From assembly GCA_034509495.1 (NCBI GenBank), contig JAVGWO010000026.1, positions 663,409 to 727,408 on the forward strand: a stretch of 64,000 bases of DNA, written 5' to 3'. A program made the position numbers and the translations under genes. How positions within the stretch are numbered: the stretch's first letter is position 1; every line of letters starts with the position of its first letter. This stretch comes from Acestrorhynchus altus. Taxonomy: Eukaryota; Chordata; Actinopteri; Characiformes; Acestrorhynchidae. The notes beneath the pieces were generated by a model. It was given only the letters and a program-made list of their open reading frames with translations. It ran no database searches and was not told the DNA's origin. Below are positions 1-10,630 of the stretch, one piece after another.

Positions 1-375
1 CACTAATTCTATAGGTTAACTCTTTTTGCTAAGCTAAAACATGGATGACAGCATTGTTTTTGGACTAAAAGAACAACACGTAAACCAGTCACCTTTCACC
101 AAAATGCTGTTACTAGTGTAGGTGACCTTTCCTGATTTCAGTCTCTCTGGTTGCAGCAGTGCAGGTTAGCTTTTTTTCCATCACTAAGCTCCAGAGCCAG
201 AATAAGAACTCGCCACCCTTTCTGGGGTAAAACCCACATTCGATAAAGTTAATAACAGTGAAATACTTAGCAGATAGCCTGAACATAAAGCAAAGGCTGT
301 GTCCAACATTAAAAGACATGAAAAGTGGCTTTGTAATGAGTTATGGTTTGTTATGTTTTGGCCAGTGCTTAAAGT
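1..375. other. Unassigned sequence
   Basis: No coding or repeat signature was recognised. The stretch ends where the gypsy pol similarity begins. Confidence 0.4.
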
Positions 376-1690
376 TGTGGTTTGGCCATTGCACCTTCAG
401 TATTCCAGTGCTTTATAAATGACACTCTTAGAGACATGAAACGAGACATTTTGATTAATTGCCCATCCTTAGACGCTCACATCCTCAAACATCTACTAAA
501 CAAGGTCTATGTAAAGGCAGAGAAATGCTATTTCATATACAGTCTGTCATTTCTGGGTCATGAGGTAACATCCAACAGCATCACTCTGAGAGACACTAAC
601 TGGACAGTATCTTCTAAGTGTGTCACGGAATTGCAGAGATTTTGGATTTTGCTCATTTCTATAAACATTTCAAATGCAATTATAGTAGTATTATGACACC
701 CCTCGCTGCTCTTTTTAAAGGATCTCCTAAGTGCATTAGCTGGTCTACCCAGGCTGAGGCAGGCTTCACAAAACTCAAGGTCTTTACATCCGCCCCTGGC
801 CTAAAACACCCTGACCCCCCAGAATACTTTCCAATGGAGATGGATGCTTCTGAAACATGGGTAAGGGTACTATTGTTCCAAAGGAGTGGTAATCCACTTA
901 AATTGCATCCTGTTGCATTTTATCCCCACAAGCTCAGCCCCACAGAAATAAACTCCTCAATAGGGGATCCTCCATAGAGGTGGTTTTACATCCTTTTCTG
1001 GAAAAAATGGAGTATCTACGTTCAGCTAAAAGACTAAACTCACAACAAGCCAGATGGTACCCTTCTCTTGTTTCAACTTTTCCTTCAGCTACTGTCCAGG
1101 CAGCAAAAACAGTAAGGCTGATGCTCTCTCATGTCAACATCAGTCTGAAGAGGGAGAGGAGAAGGTTACTGAACCTGCTGCCATTCTTCCACCATCTGTT
1201 CTGGTTTCCCCCATTAGATGGGAGGTCAATGAGGCTATTGAAGCGGAGTTACAGGATCACCAGCCCCAGAGGGAGCTCCAGCAGAGAAACTGTATGTGCC
1301 AGTTCAATTCAGAGATCAGCTAATCACATGAGCTCAGTCATCATTGTCTTCTGGTCATTCAGGTCAGATTCGAACCCAACAGTTACTCCAATCCTGCTAC
1401 TGATGGGAATACGTGCCATATGTGCACAGAGTAAAACACCCAAGACTTTACCTGCAGGTAAACATATATCACTACCTGTGCCTCGATATCCATGGTCTCA
1501 TATAGCTCTTTCATTGTTGATCTTCCCTCCTCAGACGGCTATGCCACAATATTTACAATAGTTCTCTAGATTTGTTAAGTTTGTTCAATTTAAGTCATTA
1601 CCCACTCCCATGGAAACAGATCTGGCAGTGCATGACCATACAGAAGACTTCCATCTGGAAAGTCTTCTTCAAACATTTAGCAGTTAATGT
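376..1690 (+). pseudogene. Ty3/gypsy pol remnant (RT, RNase H, integrase)
   Basis: Decayed pol of a fish Ty3/gypsy LTR retrotransposon, read in several shifted frames on the plus strand. The order is intact: the RT thumb side (FGLAIAPSVFQCFIND from about 376, YVKAEKC near 510, SFLGHEV near 548), the RT/RNase H connection (NYSSIMTPLAALFKGSP near 677), RNase H (EMDASET near 836, PVAFYPHKLSP near 910, EYLRSAKRLN near 1010, CPGSKNSKADALS near 1090), then the integrase zinc-binding end and linker (CAQSKTPKTLPAG near 1420, PWSHIAL near 1490) and part of the integrase core to about 1690. The RT active-site segment is shortened: the region that should carry YxDD goes straight from the LRDM stretch to RDILI, so the two catalytic aspartates are gone. 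Stops and frameshifts are frequent, and no LTRs, gag or protease flank it. The family call is from motif order; the subfamily is not determined. Confidence 0.88.
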
Positions 1691-2329
1691 TAGTCCAAAT
1701 GTATGTGAGAGAACCAAACAAGAACATGGCAAATTTCTGAGACTATAAACATTTGTTTGTTTCATTTTTTTTAATTATTATTATTTTTTTGTTTGTTTGT
1801 TTGTTTTTTCTAATAACTTGGTGAATAGTCTATAAAGAATCATGAAACATGAATGGTAAAATATCGGTTTTGGTTCTGCTTTTATGTAATGTCTGAGCCG
1901 TTGGGGACAACTTGGACTATACAGCTGAAGGAATCAGACAAATGTCTCTTTCACAACTCAAAAAAGGTTGTAAAATAACAGAACTTAGTGCAGCTGTGTT
2001 ATAATGAAAAAAATATAATTTTCATTGTGGTTAAATATGTTCTTTTATTGATGTTACATTTACCGATTATGAATTGCTGTATTATTTCATTTGTTTCTAT
2101 TAATATTTTTACATGTGTTTATTGTAGAGTGGTTTGAATGCATGGATGCTGTCCAAAGTAATTAATAGCATGCAGTGGTGGACATTAAATTATTGATATT
2201 AAATTATTAATGGAAACATTAAATTATTGATAGTTACTGGAAAGGCAAGTAGTAGCGTTTGGTGTAATGTCACCCTAGACCTGAATCCAGAGGGCATGTA
2301 ATAGCCATAGACTGTAATAAACAGTGAAG

Positions 2330-2331
<2 letters not shown>
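1691..2331. other. Unassigned AT-rich sequence
   Basis: AT-rich DNA with T-runs and a short GTTT array near 1788-1806. No gene or known repeat was recognised. Confidence 0.4.

Positions 2332-2381
<50 letters not shown>
2332..2381. repeat. (CT)n microsatellite
   Basis: About 25 uninterrupted CT units. It makes an artefactual GA-encoded (RE)n open frame on the minus strand. Confidence 0.98.
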
Positions 2382-2386
<5 letters not shown>

Positions 2387-3434
2387 TTACTGGTATATTA
2401 CAGTAAAATCTGACTTGGCAGTAAGGCCTTCCTCTGTAAATACAAAAACGCAATTACATGGTATAAAAGGAAGTCAAATAATGGCATTTAAAAACACTGG
2501 CACATAAAACACATAAAAATGTATTTATAATTTTCCAGGTTTCACATGGGAAATTAATTCAACAGGTCATTAAAAACAGAAACATATGCATAAATTCCAA
2601 ACACTAAAGTTCAATAACAGAGTGTAAAATGACTTAGCACCAAGCACTAAACTCATAAAATTGTATTCTTATTATTATTTAATAATAGCTCATGCTGAGG
2701 TTGTGTAACATTGCCAAAAAACAAAAACCCCTTTCCTAACCCATTATAGTGGAGAGAGCAGGGGAAAGGGTAATGCTTTGTTTATGGATTTTGTTTAGTT
2801 GGGCAGGAAAATGGATTTGTCACCTTGTAAAGTTTCCATTTTTTGTCATTGGTCAAGGATGAATTCTATCTATTATGTTTAGTTGATGCCACTCACTTTT
2901 CCATTATATGCAACTAAATTATTGAAGGCAGGTTACATTTATTAAAGATGTACCACTGAATACAAGACAATGCTTAGTGTGTGGGGTCAATAAAAAAACT
3001 ACTATTTAAAACCATACCCACTACAGTTCCAACAGTACCATGCAAATCCAAAAGCTTGCACCAATCATCCATTACATTATAACGACTTCATTGTTTCTAC
3101 ATTCACTGTCCATTTGATCAGCTCCACTTACCATATTCAAACAATTTGTCAATCAGTGAAGTCCACATGTTTCTCTTTGTTATCCTCCTTTCATTACAGT
3201 TCTTTAACTTTAACAGTTCTTTTACAGTGTTTAAAAACTCCACCAGGACTGCTATGTCTAATCCACTCATACCAGTGCAACACATACTAACACATCACCA
3301 CCATGTCGGAGTCACTGTAGTGCTGAGATTGACCCACCACTCACAGAATACCTGCTCTGCACTCTTAAAAACAACTACTGCACAGAATCTGACTGTGTTC
3401 AGAATCTTTCATCATTCCATCAGAGAAGGAGACA
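2382..3434. other. Unassigned sequence
   Basis: No gene recognised. The last 200 bases run into the L2-type RT fragment and may be its diverged upstream part. Confidence 0.35.
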
Positions 3435-3790
3435 TTCTTCTGTCTTCTTCCATCCTCCTGGCAGTCCTCAGTAGCCTTGGAAACACTGGTTCTGCATTGC
3501 GATGGTTTACATCACACTTGGAAGAGCGTTCTTACCAGGTCACATGGCAGGGTGCCACATCTACTCCATGCAGACTCTCCACTGGTCTTCCACAAGGCTC
3601 AGTCCTTGGTCCTCTTTTCTCTCTACACTTCTCTTGGTAAAGTAATATCATCTCGTGGCTTTTCTTACCACTGCTTTGCTAATTACACTCAACTCATCCT
3701 CTCTTTCCCACCTTCCAACATCCAGGTTTCATCTCGTATCTCAGCTTGCCTTGCTGACATGTAATCATGGATGGCCTCAAACTGAGCTAG
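3435..3790 (+). pseudogene. L2-type LINE reverse transcriptase fragment
   Basis: Fragment of the reverse transcriptase of an L2-clade non-LTR retrotransposon. Plus-strand reading shows LSSILLAVLSSLG, then SALRWFTSHLEERSYQVTW, then the conserved LSTGLPQGSVLGPL block (about 3570-3620). A one-base frameshift near 3630 follows, and the reading resumes with KVISSRGFSYHCF and TQLILSFPPSNIQVSSRISA (about 3645-3755). The catalytic YADD box of the family reads FANY here (near 3675), so both metal-binding aspartates are lost. Only the central palm is present; the endonuclease and the C-terminus are missing. It breaks off close to the point where a second L2 fragment at 28885 begins in family coordinates. 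Confidence 0.88.
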
Positions 3791-4284
3791 AAGGTTGGCA
3801 ATAACATTACATGTTAGGTTTGGTGAACATAGCCTAAATATTTGAGCCCAACAGGTTTTTGCTGCAAAACAAAAACCTCCCACTAAGTGCATTTCTGATC
3901 ATAGATAGCTGATGCTAGCTGACGTTAGCTCTGGGCTGATATATAAGGTTAATTATAACACTCCAATAAAAGGTAGCCAAATTAACTGCTTAACTACTGC
4001 TACTTTTTAGTTTGGGCTTTTGGGTTTTGCATTAAAAATACACACACTGGCAGAATGTCTTCACGTTTAAGAATCAGAATCAGAATTACTGGCCTAGTCT
4101 GTTACCTGCTCACATGCAAGTATTCTGGTTCCAGCCATTGTTATCTCTTTACAACTGAATAAATAACATTTGTGACAAATAACGTTTGCTTCCATCAAAA
4201 CAGTTGGACAATAACATTAGATGGGTTACTAAAGAGAATGAACAATTTGACCCAATAATCCAGCTTTCACATAAGTTATAGTAA
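3791..4284. other. Unassigned sequence
   Basis: No gene or recognised repeat. The first few bases may still belong to the L2 fragment. Confidence 0.4.
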
Positions 4285-4597
4285 TATAGTAGTAGTAATT
4301 ATACTTTTGTATCCACTATGTTGTGCACACAAGGGAATTAATCCTCCGCATTTAACCCATCCTCACACAGTGATACACACATACACATTAGTGACTTCTC
4401 ACACCAAGTGGCATGAGCACACATGCCCGGAGTGGTGGGCAGCTTTTTCCGCAGTGCCCAGGGAGTAGCTGGGGATTTCAGTGCCTTGCTCAAGGGCACT
4501 TCAGTCATGTCCTGCCAATTCACAGATTCAAATCAGCAACCTTCCAGTCACAAGGCTGGTTCCCTGACCATGAGACCATGGCTGCTCCAGAGGTATA
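4285..4597 (-). mobile_element. tRNA-derived SINE, family A, copy 1
   Basis: Full-length-like copy of a common fish SINE lying in reverse. On the minus strand it starts near 4597 with a tRNA-like head: the stretch at 4520-4595 reads as a tRNA 5' half ending in a B-box-like GATTTGAATC. The body and tail follow toward 4285. On the plus strand the family is recognised from the CATTTAACCC block (near 4350), the GGAGTGGTGGGCAGC block (near 4427) and the GCTCAAGGGCACTTCAGTC block (near 4487). A second copy lies at 41700-41955. Transcription by RNA polymerase III from the internal promoter is known for this class. Activity of this copy is unlikely, given point changes in both boxes. Confidence 0.75.
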
Positions 4598-4924
4598 TAT
4601 TGTATGAAGGTATATATATGTATAAATATATGCATAGATGAACTTGGCATTTACTTTTGTTTAGTGAAATACAGTGTTGTTCAAGAGAATATTGTTCATT
4701 CAACAGAATAGTGTTTTGCTATAAAGAAAACATGCAATATCATAACTAGTAAAGAAGGTTTTGCTTTTCTGGTTGATACTTTTCTGTGTGTTATGTATGC
4801 TATTTATGTTATTTATTAAGTAACATCATTTGTGTGTTGCATTTCATATTATTTCACTGATCTGGCACAGAAACCAGAGAGATCAGAATGTTTTTTAAAT
4901 GTCTCATAATTTTCTTCATTGCAG
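4598..4924. other. Unassigned AT-rich sequence
   Basis: No feature recognised apart from a pyrimidine-rich stretch directly before 4924, which could serve as a splice acceptor tract. Confidence 0.4.
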
Positions 4925-5005
4925 TTTGACATGAGTGTGATTTCATGTGGTGTCATGACAGATGAAGAGCTTGTAGAATACTTCAACAGATATGGAAATT
5001 TTGCA
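4925..5005 (+). other. Candidate internal exon (81 nt, phase 0)
   Basis: An open 27-codon stretch bounded by a plausible acceptor (TTTTCTTCATTGCAG, ending at 4924) and a plausible donor (GCA followed by GTGAGA from 5006). The frame reads FDMSVISCGVMTDEEL, then VEYFNRYGNFA. The TDEELVEYFNRYGNF part has the look of a folded protein helix and weakly resembles the first strand and helix of an RNA-recognition motif. No matching neighbour exon was identified with confidence, and I do not recognise the protein. It may be chance: short AG...GT-flanked open segments are common in 64 kb. Confidence 0.22.
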
Positions 5006-6140
5006 GTGAGAGCTTTTTTTTAAGCTAGAACTGGCTACTTGCAGTTCTACTTAGGGGGAATCAAGTGCAAAGTCTTCAGTTCTGCAAACATTAAAACCAA
5101 AAATTAAGAAATGTGGACAGGGATGTGACCAGCACGTATCAGATAGATTATCTGCCCTAGACAACAAGCATGCATCTAAGGATAACAGTCACCTGGAAAT
5201 GGGGTGGTTGCATTTCCTGGAAGGACAGTATCAGCAAGTATGAACAAAAAATGGTGGAGGAACAAGACACCTAAGCTGTAAGAAAAAAAAATTTATTTGA
5301 AGTTTACTTGGTGTTGGCAAAGAGTTGTTTTTCCCCAAAGGTGTTTCATCCTTACACTTTGGGATTTTAGTCAAAGTACCATATCAACAAAAATCACATT
5401 GTGTCAAATATATGAAGAAAGCAAACTGTGGACTCACTGTGGGGTCCTGACCAATGAAGAAAATTATAAATTATGCAGGAGAAGGAGATGGACTACAGTC
5501 TGTATTTAATAGAAGTAATTAGAAAATAGTGCTCTGATTTGGTAAATGGAGATTATAAAATGGGTGGTTATTCCCACTATTAGGTAGGTGGTCGTATTAT
5601 ACTGGTATGACTATGTTTAACAAGCAAAGTTTAAAATTAAAGTGCTTTGTATTTACAAGTGCACAGAGTGCTGGGTGTTAAGTCACAGTTTTGTTAGGCC
5701 CAGTTAATTTCATTGCATACTTAAGAATAAACGCACACTGTTTGCAGTGTGGCTTTTTTTGTTTCACGCTTTAAAACACTGGATTAAATTCTTTCCTGGA
5801 AATTTGTATGATTTTGTAATAGTTACATCAGTTTTATTTACATGGTATTAAAGACTCATGTTTTGCAGTCACTGTACTTGTCCATTGTTAATGTTGAAAC
5901 CAAACTCAAAGTCACAGGGAGGCTCTTATTTCATTTCTCAAGTGTATGTATAAATCCAATGCTTGGAAGGAGTCATTTCTGAAAGACATCTGTGATTTTG
6001 CCATAGTAATATTGCAGAGCTTGTAAACATCAGGGTCACATGGTACTGTTGATCAAAATGTACATTCAGTCTTGCACAGCTGCACAAGTTCTTTCGATGC
6101 AGTAGTCTTTAAAATCTCTCCTTTTTTTCTCACTACTAAG
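5006..6140. other. Unassigned AT-rich sequence
   Basis: No gene or known repeat recognised. There is a pyrimidine tract at the right end (6117-6140). Confidence 0.4.
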
Positions 6141-6350
6141 GCTCAGTGCCATCCCTTAGCAGTCTTACCAGACCTGAAGCATCTGCCTACATTTCAGGGC
6201 TCCCTCCTGACCACAGATTTCCCAACAGACAAGCAGCACTGCCCTTCACCAGAAAAACATGACAAAAGGGATGTGGAATCACAACCCAGTGGTCAGGATC
6301 CCAGACCAATTAACAGTTTTGGAACCAACCCCACCAACATGACATTAAGG
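6141..6350 (+). other. Candidate open segment with splice-like ends (210 nt)
   Basis: Seventy open codons follow a strong pyrimidine tract ending in CACTACTAAG at 6140 and stop before a GTGTGA at 6351. The frame is phase 0 at both ends, the same as the candidate at 4925-5005. The translation (AQCHPLAVLPDLKHLPTFQ at the start, NSFGTNPTNMTLR at the end) is hydrophilic and shows no domain I recognise. The donor is weak. Treat it as a hypothesis only. Confidence 0.12.
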
Positions 6351-6480
6351 GTGTGAAGCATGAAGGATATTGAACGCCTCTGCTTTTGTGCCATGCAGGC
6401 TTGTGTGCTTCTGAATATCATTTCGAGCCAGTCCTTGTTCCTTACTTTCTTAGAAATAACGACTGGAGAATTACAGTGAA

Positions 6481-6483
<3 letters not shown>

Positions 6484-6539
<56 letters not shown>
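6484..6539. repeat. (GT)n microsatellite
   Basis: 28 uninterrupted units, GT on the plus strand. Confidence 0.98.
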
Positions 6540-6541
<2 letters not shown>

Positions 6542-7204
6542 CGAATGCAGCAAATGTGTCAGTGCCTTGAGCACAAGCAAAGGCCTTAAACACACAGTCT
6601 GCACAAATAAAGCAAATCCAGGAAACCAGCTAGCCGGTGCGCACTCACTATGCTTAGCTCACATGTACTTTGACCGAATTGTAAACACAGTATATACAGT
6701 ACATGACCACTGCAACATGCTCGAATCCATTTATTTTATCTGCAGCGGCCAGTGCAGACTTCATGGTGGGTTCTGCGGCTGAGCTCCAGCAATTCATCTT
6801 AGTCAACCCAAACTTTGTCAAAGAACACAAACTTGTGCAGTTTAAAGGTGGCAGCTCAGTTCTGATTTCATATCATCTGAACAATGGCCACAGCTGCCAG
6901 GCAACTGAATCTTGACCCCAAATTTTTCTACATCATTAACATATAAACACATATGGTAGAAGACATCTGTAAGGGCCACCTTTTTTTCTGTTAATCACAC
7001 AATAGCAAATACATTACACCATGTTGTACACTAGTTTGTAATGTTCAATACTGTTGTTTGTAAACCCTACTGAAAATAAATATTTATAATTTTATTAATA
7101 TTGTCAGAAATGTACAATTATACATAGTCAATGAATATCCTAATTTGGATATTTGAATATCCTGGAAATTCAGTAACTGTCAATGATATCTTAATCATAT
7201 GAAT
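6540..7204. other. Unassigned sequence
   Basis: Contains a plus-strand open stretch at 6746-6915 after a CTGCAG acceptor-like site, and an AATAAA at about 7075. The splice phase does not fit the upstream candidates and no protein was recognised. Confidence 0.3.
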
Positions 7205-7605
7205 GAATAAATCTTTATACGTTACATTTATAAAGTACCTATCTAGATCCCCAAGGACACTTCAAAACCAGCACTCCTCACAAGCATACCCAGCACTCAA
7301 CCACACAAATGAGAACGGCCAGCAAGTTGCTCACAGCATATTCTCCACCCAGATATGAGTGTCCATCTGGAGGACTGCATCGAGCACTAGAGGAGTTCAC
7401 ACAGGACAATGTGCAAATCCGTATCTAGGCATACATTGACTCACATACATACGCTCTCATTCACACTCACTAGGGTAAATTAGAGTACCCGATTCACCTG
7501 ATATCCATGTTTTTGGAATGTGGGGGGAAACCAGAGTCCCTGGAGGAAATCCATGCAGACATGGAGAGAACATATAAACTCCATCTAGATAGGGTGGATA
7601 AGTAA
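7205..7605 (-). mobile_element. Dispersed non-LTR-type repeat, reverse orientation
   Basis: Recognised as a common fish dispersed repeat. It begins with a TTATAAAGTACC-type block (near 7228), carries the CACTCACTAGGGTAAATTAGAG block (near 7464), and ends with the GTGGGGGGAAACCAGAG, CCATGCAGACATGGAGAGAAC and AACTCCATCTAGATAGGGTGG blocks (7518-7600). These ends are typical of SINE or LINE 3' segments in fish genomes. The exact family name was not assigned. Confidence 0.6.
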
Positions 7606-8269
7606 GCTTAAAGTCAGTGTGTTTTCTAAGTAAATGTAAGCACATCCAAATGTCTCTCTGTGGTAACTGGCTTTATAGTACAAGCACACTTCAATTAGAT
7701 TAAGTGGAAAATTGTTTAAATGTTTCTTTATTGTTAGACAACAATGTAAATACCTTGCATATCAAATGGTGAAAGGGGACACAGTTTGTTACCCTCTGAA
7801 AGTGTAAAGAAAGAGTAGCAGCCTTGTGCAAACAATTCCCTTGGTAAGTCTACTCAATACATCTGTCCTAGCTGCATGGTCATTAGACTGCCATTAACTG
7901 TTTCCCCAGATAACCCTTGCAGAGAGAGTAGGTCTAAGGTCAGTCAGATAAGCAGCAGTGGCCCACAGCTCAGGGTAGGACACATTTGAGCATCAGGTTT
8001 CAGTCACTTTACTCCTTTATTCTGACTCATCAGGACTCTCCTTTCCTGGTAAATCTTTTCTACTATCTACAGATTGAATTTCCTGTATGGGTATCAGTTG
8101 GTAATATATGTTCTGCACTTGTCATCCATCCTGCTAAAGCAGTCTTATTATGTACAATTATGTACAGTTCTTCCGTAAAAGGTTTGAAAGTTGTCTGGGA
8201 TTTGGGATTTTGGTATTGTGTGTTACTGTAATGGGATTAACATATTTCTTCCTCAACAAATTAATTTTA
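7606..8269. other. Unassigned sequence
   Basis: No feature recognised. Its right part could be the diverged 5' region of the LINE ORF1 remnant that follows. Confidence 0.35.
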
Positions 8270-8960
8270 CCATTCAAACAGACCCTGGGTGCCTCAGGGA
8301 GAGCCAGCACCCTCACGACTCTGGCTTCAGAGTCCTTAGAACAGGGCAAATGGGTGACATCCTGCTGGCATTGTCCGAAAGCTAAGGCCAAAGCCTAAGG
8401 CCAAAGCTAACCCACACAAACACCACTCCTTACCTATCCACGTCAAACAGGTTTGCCCCGCTCAGCAAAGCACCTGTTGAGGAGCCTGTTAAAAGAACCC
8501 TGGTCATAGGAGATTCTATTGTCTGACATGTGAAACTTGTTAGTCCTCTAGGGGCACCAGCAATCACAGTTTGCTGTTTACCAGGAGCCAGGGATATCCA
8601 TCTGCAGCAGAGCGAAGTGACTAAGGATAATATTAAACAAGTGATTAAACTGGCCCAGATGATGTCAGATGCCATAATTTGCTCTGGACCCATCATGATG
8701 GGGCATGGCACTGAAGCCTACAGCAGATTTACAGCTTTGAACTGCTGGATGTCCAAGTGGTGTTGGGAAAACAATGTGGGAAAATTTGACAGCAAGTCTG
8801 GTCTGATAGGTAGGAATGCTGTCCACCCCATATAGGAGGGTGCTGCCTTACTTCTGCAGTATAGCCCATAGTCTGTTAGTTACCCAGCAGAGTAGCATTT
8901 ACAGCTAGTGACAAACCAGAGCTGGTACTAGGTCTCAGACAGACAGGCTAAACTGACCAT
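8270..8960 (+). pseudogene. LINE ORF1 remnant with SGNH-esterase-like segment
   Basis: Broken ORF1 of a non-LTR retrotransposon. Read across two frames from about 8440 it shows PVEEPVKRTLVIGDSI (8470-8520), the GDS block I of the SGNH/GDSL hydrolase fold. It continues with VCCLPGARDI (near 8565), a hydrophobic segment where families have the GxND block (here lost, near 8680), SRFTALNCWMSKWC (near 8725), and a block V-like HPI near 8826 followed by EGAALLLQYSP. An esterase ORF1 is a known feature of CR1 and L2-group LINEs. The open frame at 8530-8835 covers most of it, but the GDSI block lies in another frame after a stop. No endonuclease or RT follows, so the copy is truncated. The host function is none; it is an element fossil. 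Confidence 0.72.
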
Positions 8961-9065
8961 CAAATGTCACCAGCAATATCTTTTTGTTTTTTTTAATCAT
9001 AAAGTCCAAATTGTTTGTCGTCTGATGTGGCTGATACAGAACAAATTATATAGAAAAAAAGCTTC

Positions 9066-9352
9066 AACTTCTCAATAATCAATCTGAGTCTGCATGCAGG
9101 TTGAGCATGTACATGTGGACAGAGCAGAAAACATGCACTGGAACACTGCTATGGCATTTAAAGTGGGATTTATTTCAGTTGGAAATCAGTGAGTTTTAGC
9201 TTTAGTTCTCTGAGCAGGATTAGTTGCTGATGCTTCGTCATACGAAGATGAGATCATGTAGTTTGTTATGATACATGTATTATGTATGTAGGTTACTCTG
9301 ATCCTGAATTAAGAAGCCTAGAAAACATCATGTAACAGCCCACAAAGTTTGT
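9066..9352 (+). repeat. Unclassified dispersed repeat R1, copy A
   Basis: One of six copies of the same repeat in the window. Shared blocks: GTCTGCATGCAGGTTGAGCA, ATGTACATGTGGACAGAGCAG, GGCATTTAAAGTGGGATTTA, TTGGAAATCAGTGA, and an end block GATCCTGAATTAAGAAGCC then TAGAAAACATCATGTAACAG. No coding potential and no obvious terminal inverted repeats. Confidence 0.8.
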
Positions 9353-9750
9353 TTAAAGAAAAAGGGCTTAAGCATCTGGTCAACCATACTACTTTTGTTT
9401 AGTATGTGTTTGTGTCCATGGGTTTTATGTTGGTCAAGCACTTGCCCTTCACGATAGTGATATCCACATGTGTTCCATTCACAGGCACTGTGTGAACTTT
9501 ACTTACTTACTTGTGAACTTACTTACTAGTGAGCAGTCTCTGGCAGTCCTGCGCAGTGGCCGTATGAACCCCAGCTCTAATTTCAAGCCTCTGCTACAGC
9601 GGTATGATGTAGTAGCATTGCTATGTTGTGGTTTTTGCCCTCTGTGCCGAAAACACAAGCTCATAAAAACAACAGAGAGAAGAAGAAAAGAGCTTCCTGG
9701 AAGGAGGACAATAGTGACCTTGAACAGGACCCAGGTCCCAGAAGCTGGCT

Positions 9751-9751
<1 letters not shown>
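9353..9751. other. Unassigned sequence
   Basis: Holds a small TTACTTAC-type direct repeat near 9498-9528. Otherwise nothing recognised. Confidence 0.4.

Positions 9752-9830
<79 letters not shown>
9752..9830. repeat. (GT)n microsatellite
   Basis: About 36 GT units on the plus strand with one A interruption (GTATGTGTG) near the 3' end. Confidence 0.98.
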
Positions 9831-9950
9831 CGGTTAGCAGGCAAAACAGTCACTTCACAGTTTTCTCTCTCCCTTCTCCCGTCTACCACCATGCTCATGT
9901 GCTGTGATTATTTTATTGGGAAGGAATGAGTAAACATGGCATAGTCTGGA

Positions 9951-9951
<1 letters not shown>

Positions 9952-10021
<70 letters not shown>

Positions 10022-10038
10022 TGTGTGTGTGTGTGTGT

Positions 10039-10085
<47 letters not shown>
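9952..10085. repeat. Compound (TG)n(GA)n microsatellite
   Basis: TG array 9952-10038 with two C interruptions near its end, followed directly by a GA array 10041-10085. Confidence 0.98.
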
Positions 10086-10086
<1 letters not shown>

Positions 10087-10423
10087 AGGACAGTAGTCAG
10101 TAGTTCTCACAGGGAGCAGCCAAAGGTAGCAACAGTTGTTCACTTCTAGGCCTTGACAAGAAAGGGTGAAAGACCTTTACCAATGTACTGCGGCTTCCAG
10201 GTTCAATAAAGAGTTTGATCGTGATAGCACTGATAGTTCTGTCCACTCACTGCAGTCATGGACTATAAATGTTTATAACTCTAATAAACAACAGTCTGTT
10301 TTACAGTTAAATATCACCTTGGTAGTTTTAGAAACCTAGGGCATTTTTGCAGATGTTTTTGAGCTTAGCATACTTTTATTTGCCAAAATTTTAAATGTAT
10401 TTATAGAAGACAGTCACATATGG
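10086..10423. other. Unassigned sequence
   Basis: No feature recognised. Confidence 0.4.
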
Positions 10424-10630
10424 AAGATATTCTCAATGATCAGTTGTAGTCTGCATGCAGGTCGAGCATGTACATGTGGACTCCTTTGGCATTTAAAGTG
10501 AAATTTAAATCAGTTGGAAATTAGTGAATTTTAGCTGTATTAAAAGCTGGATTACTTGTAGATCCTTCATCATACAATGATGAGACCACCAAGCCTACAA
10601 ATAACGTAATGTAAATTACCTGCAAACTTC
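10424..10630 (+). repeat. Unclassified dispersed repeat R1, copy B
   Basis: Shares GTCTGCATGCAGGTCGAGCA, TGTACATGTGGAC, CCTTTGGCATTTAAAGTG, AGTTGGAAATTAGTGAATTT and the CATACAATGATGAGACCAC block with copies A and C. The element's right end (AAGCCTAGAAAAC) is missing or diverged. Confidence 0.78.

Noticed and set aside
6746..6915. Possible terminal exon after CTGCAG with an AATAAA 160 bp downstream
   Set aside because: Its phase does not match the upstream candidates, and the protein was not recognised; AATAAA is common in AT-rich DNA.
9468..10149. Open frames with Cys-Val or Thr-His runs
   Set aside because: Translations of TG/CA and GA/CT arrays; the same applies at 6486, 15732, 25642, 37680, 37894 and 61425.
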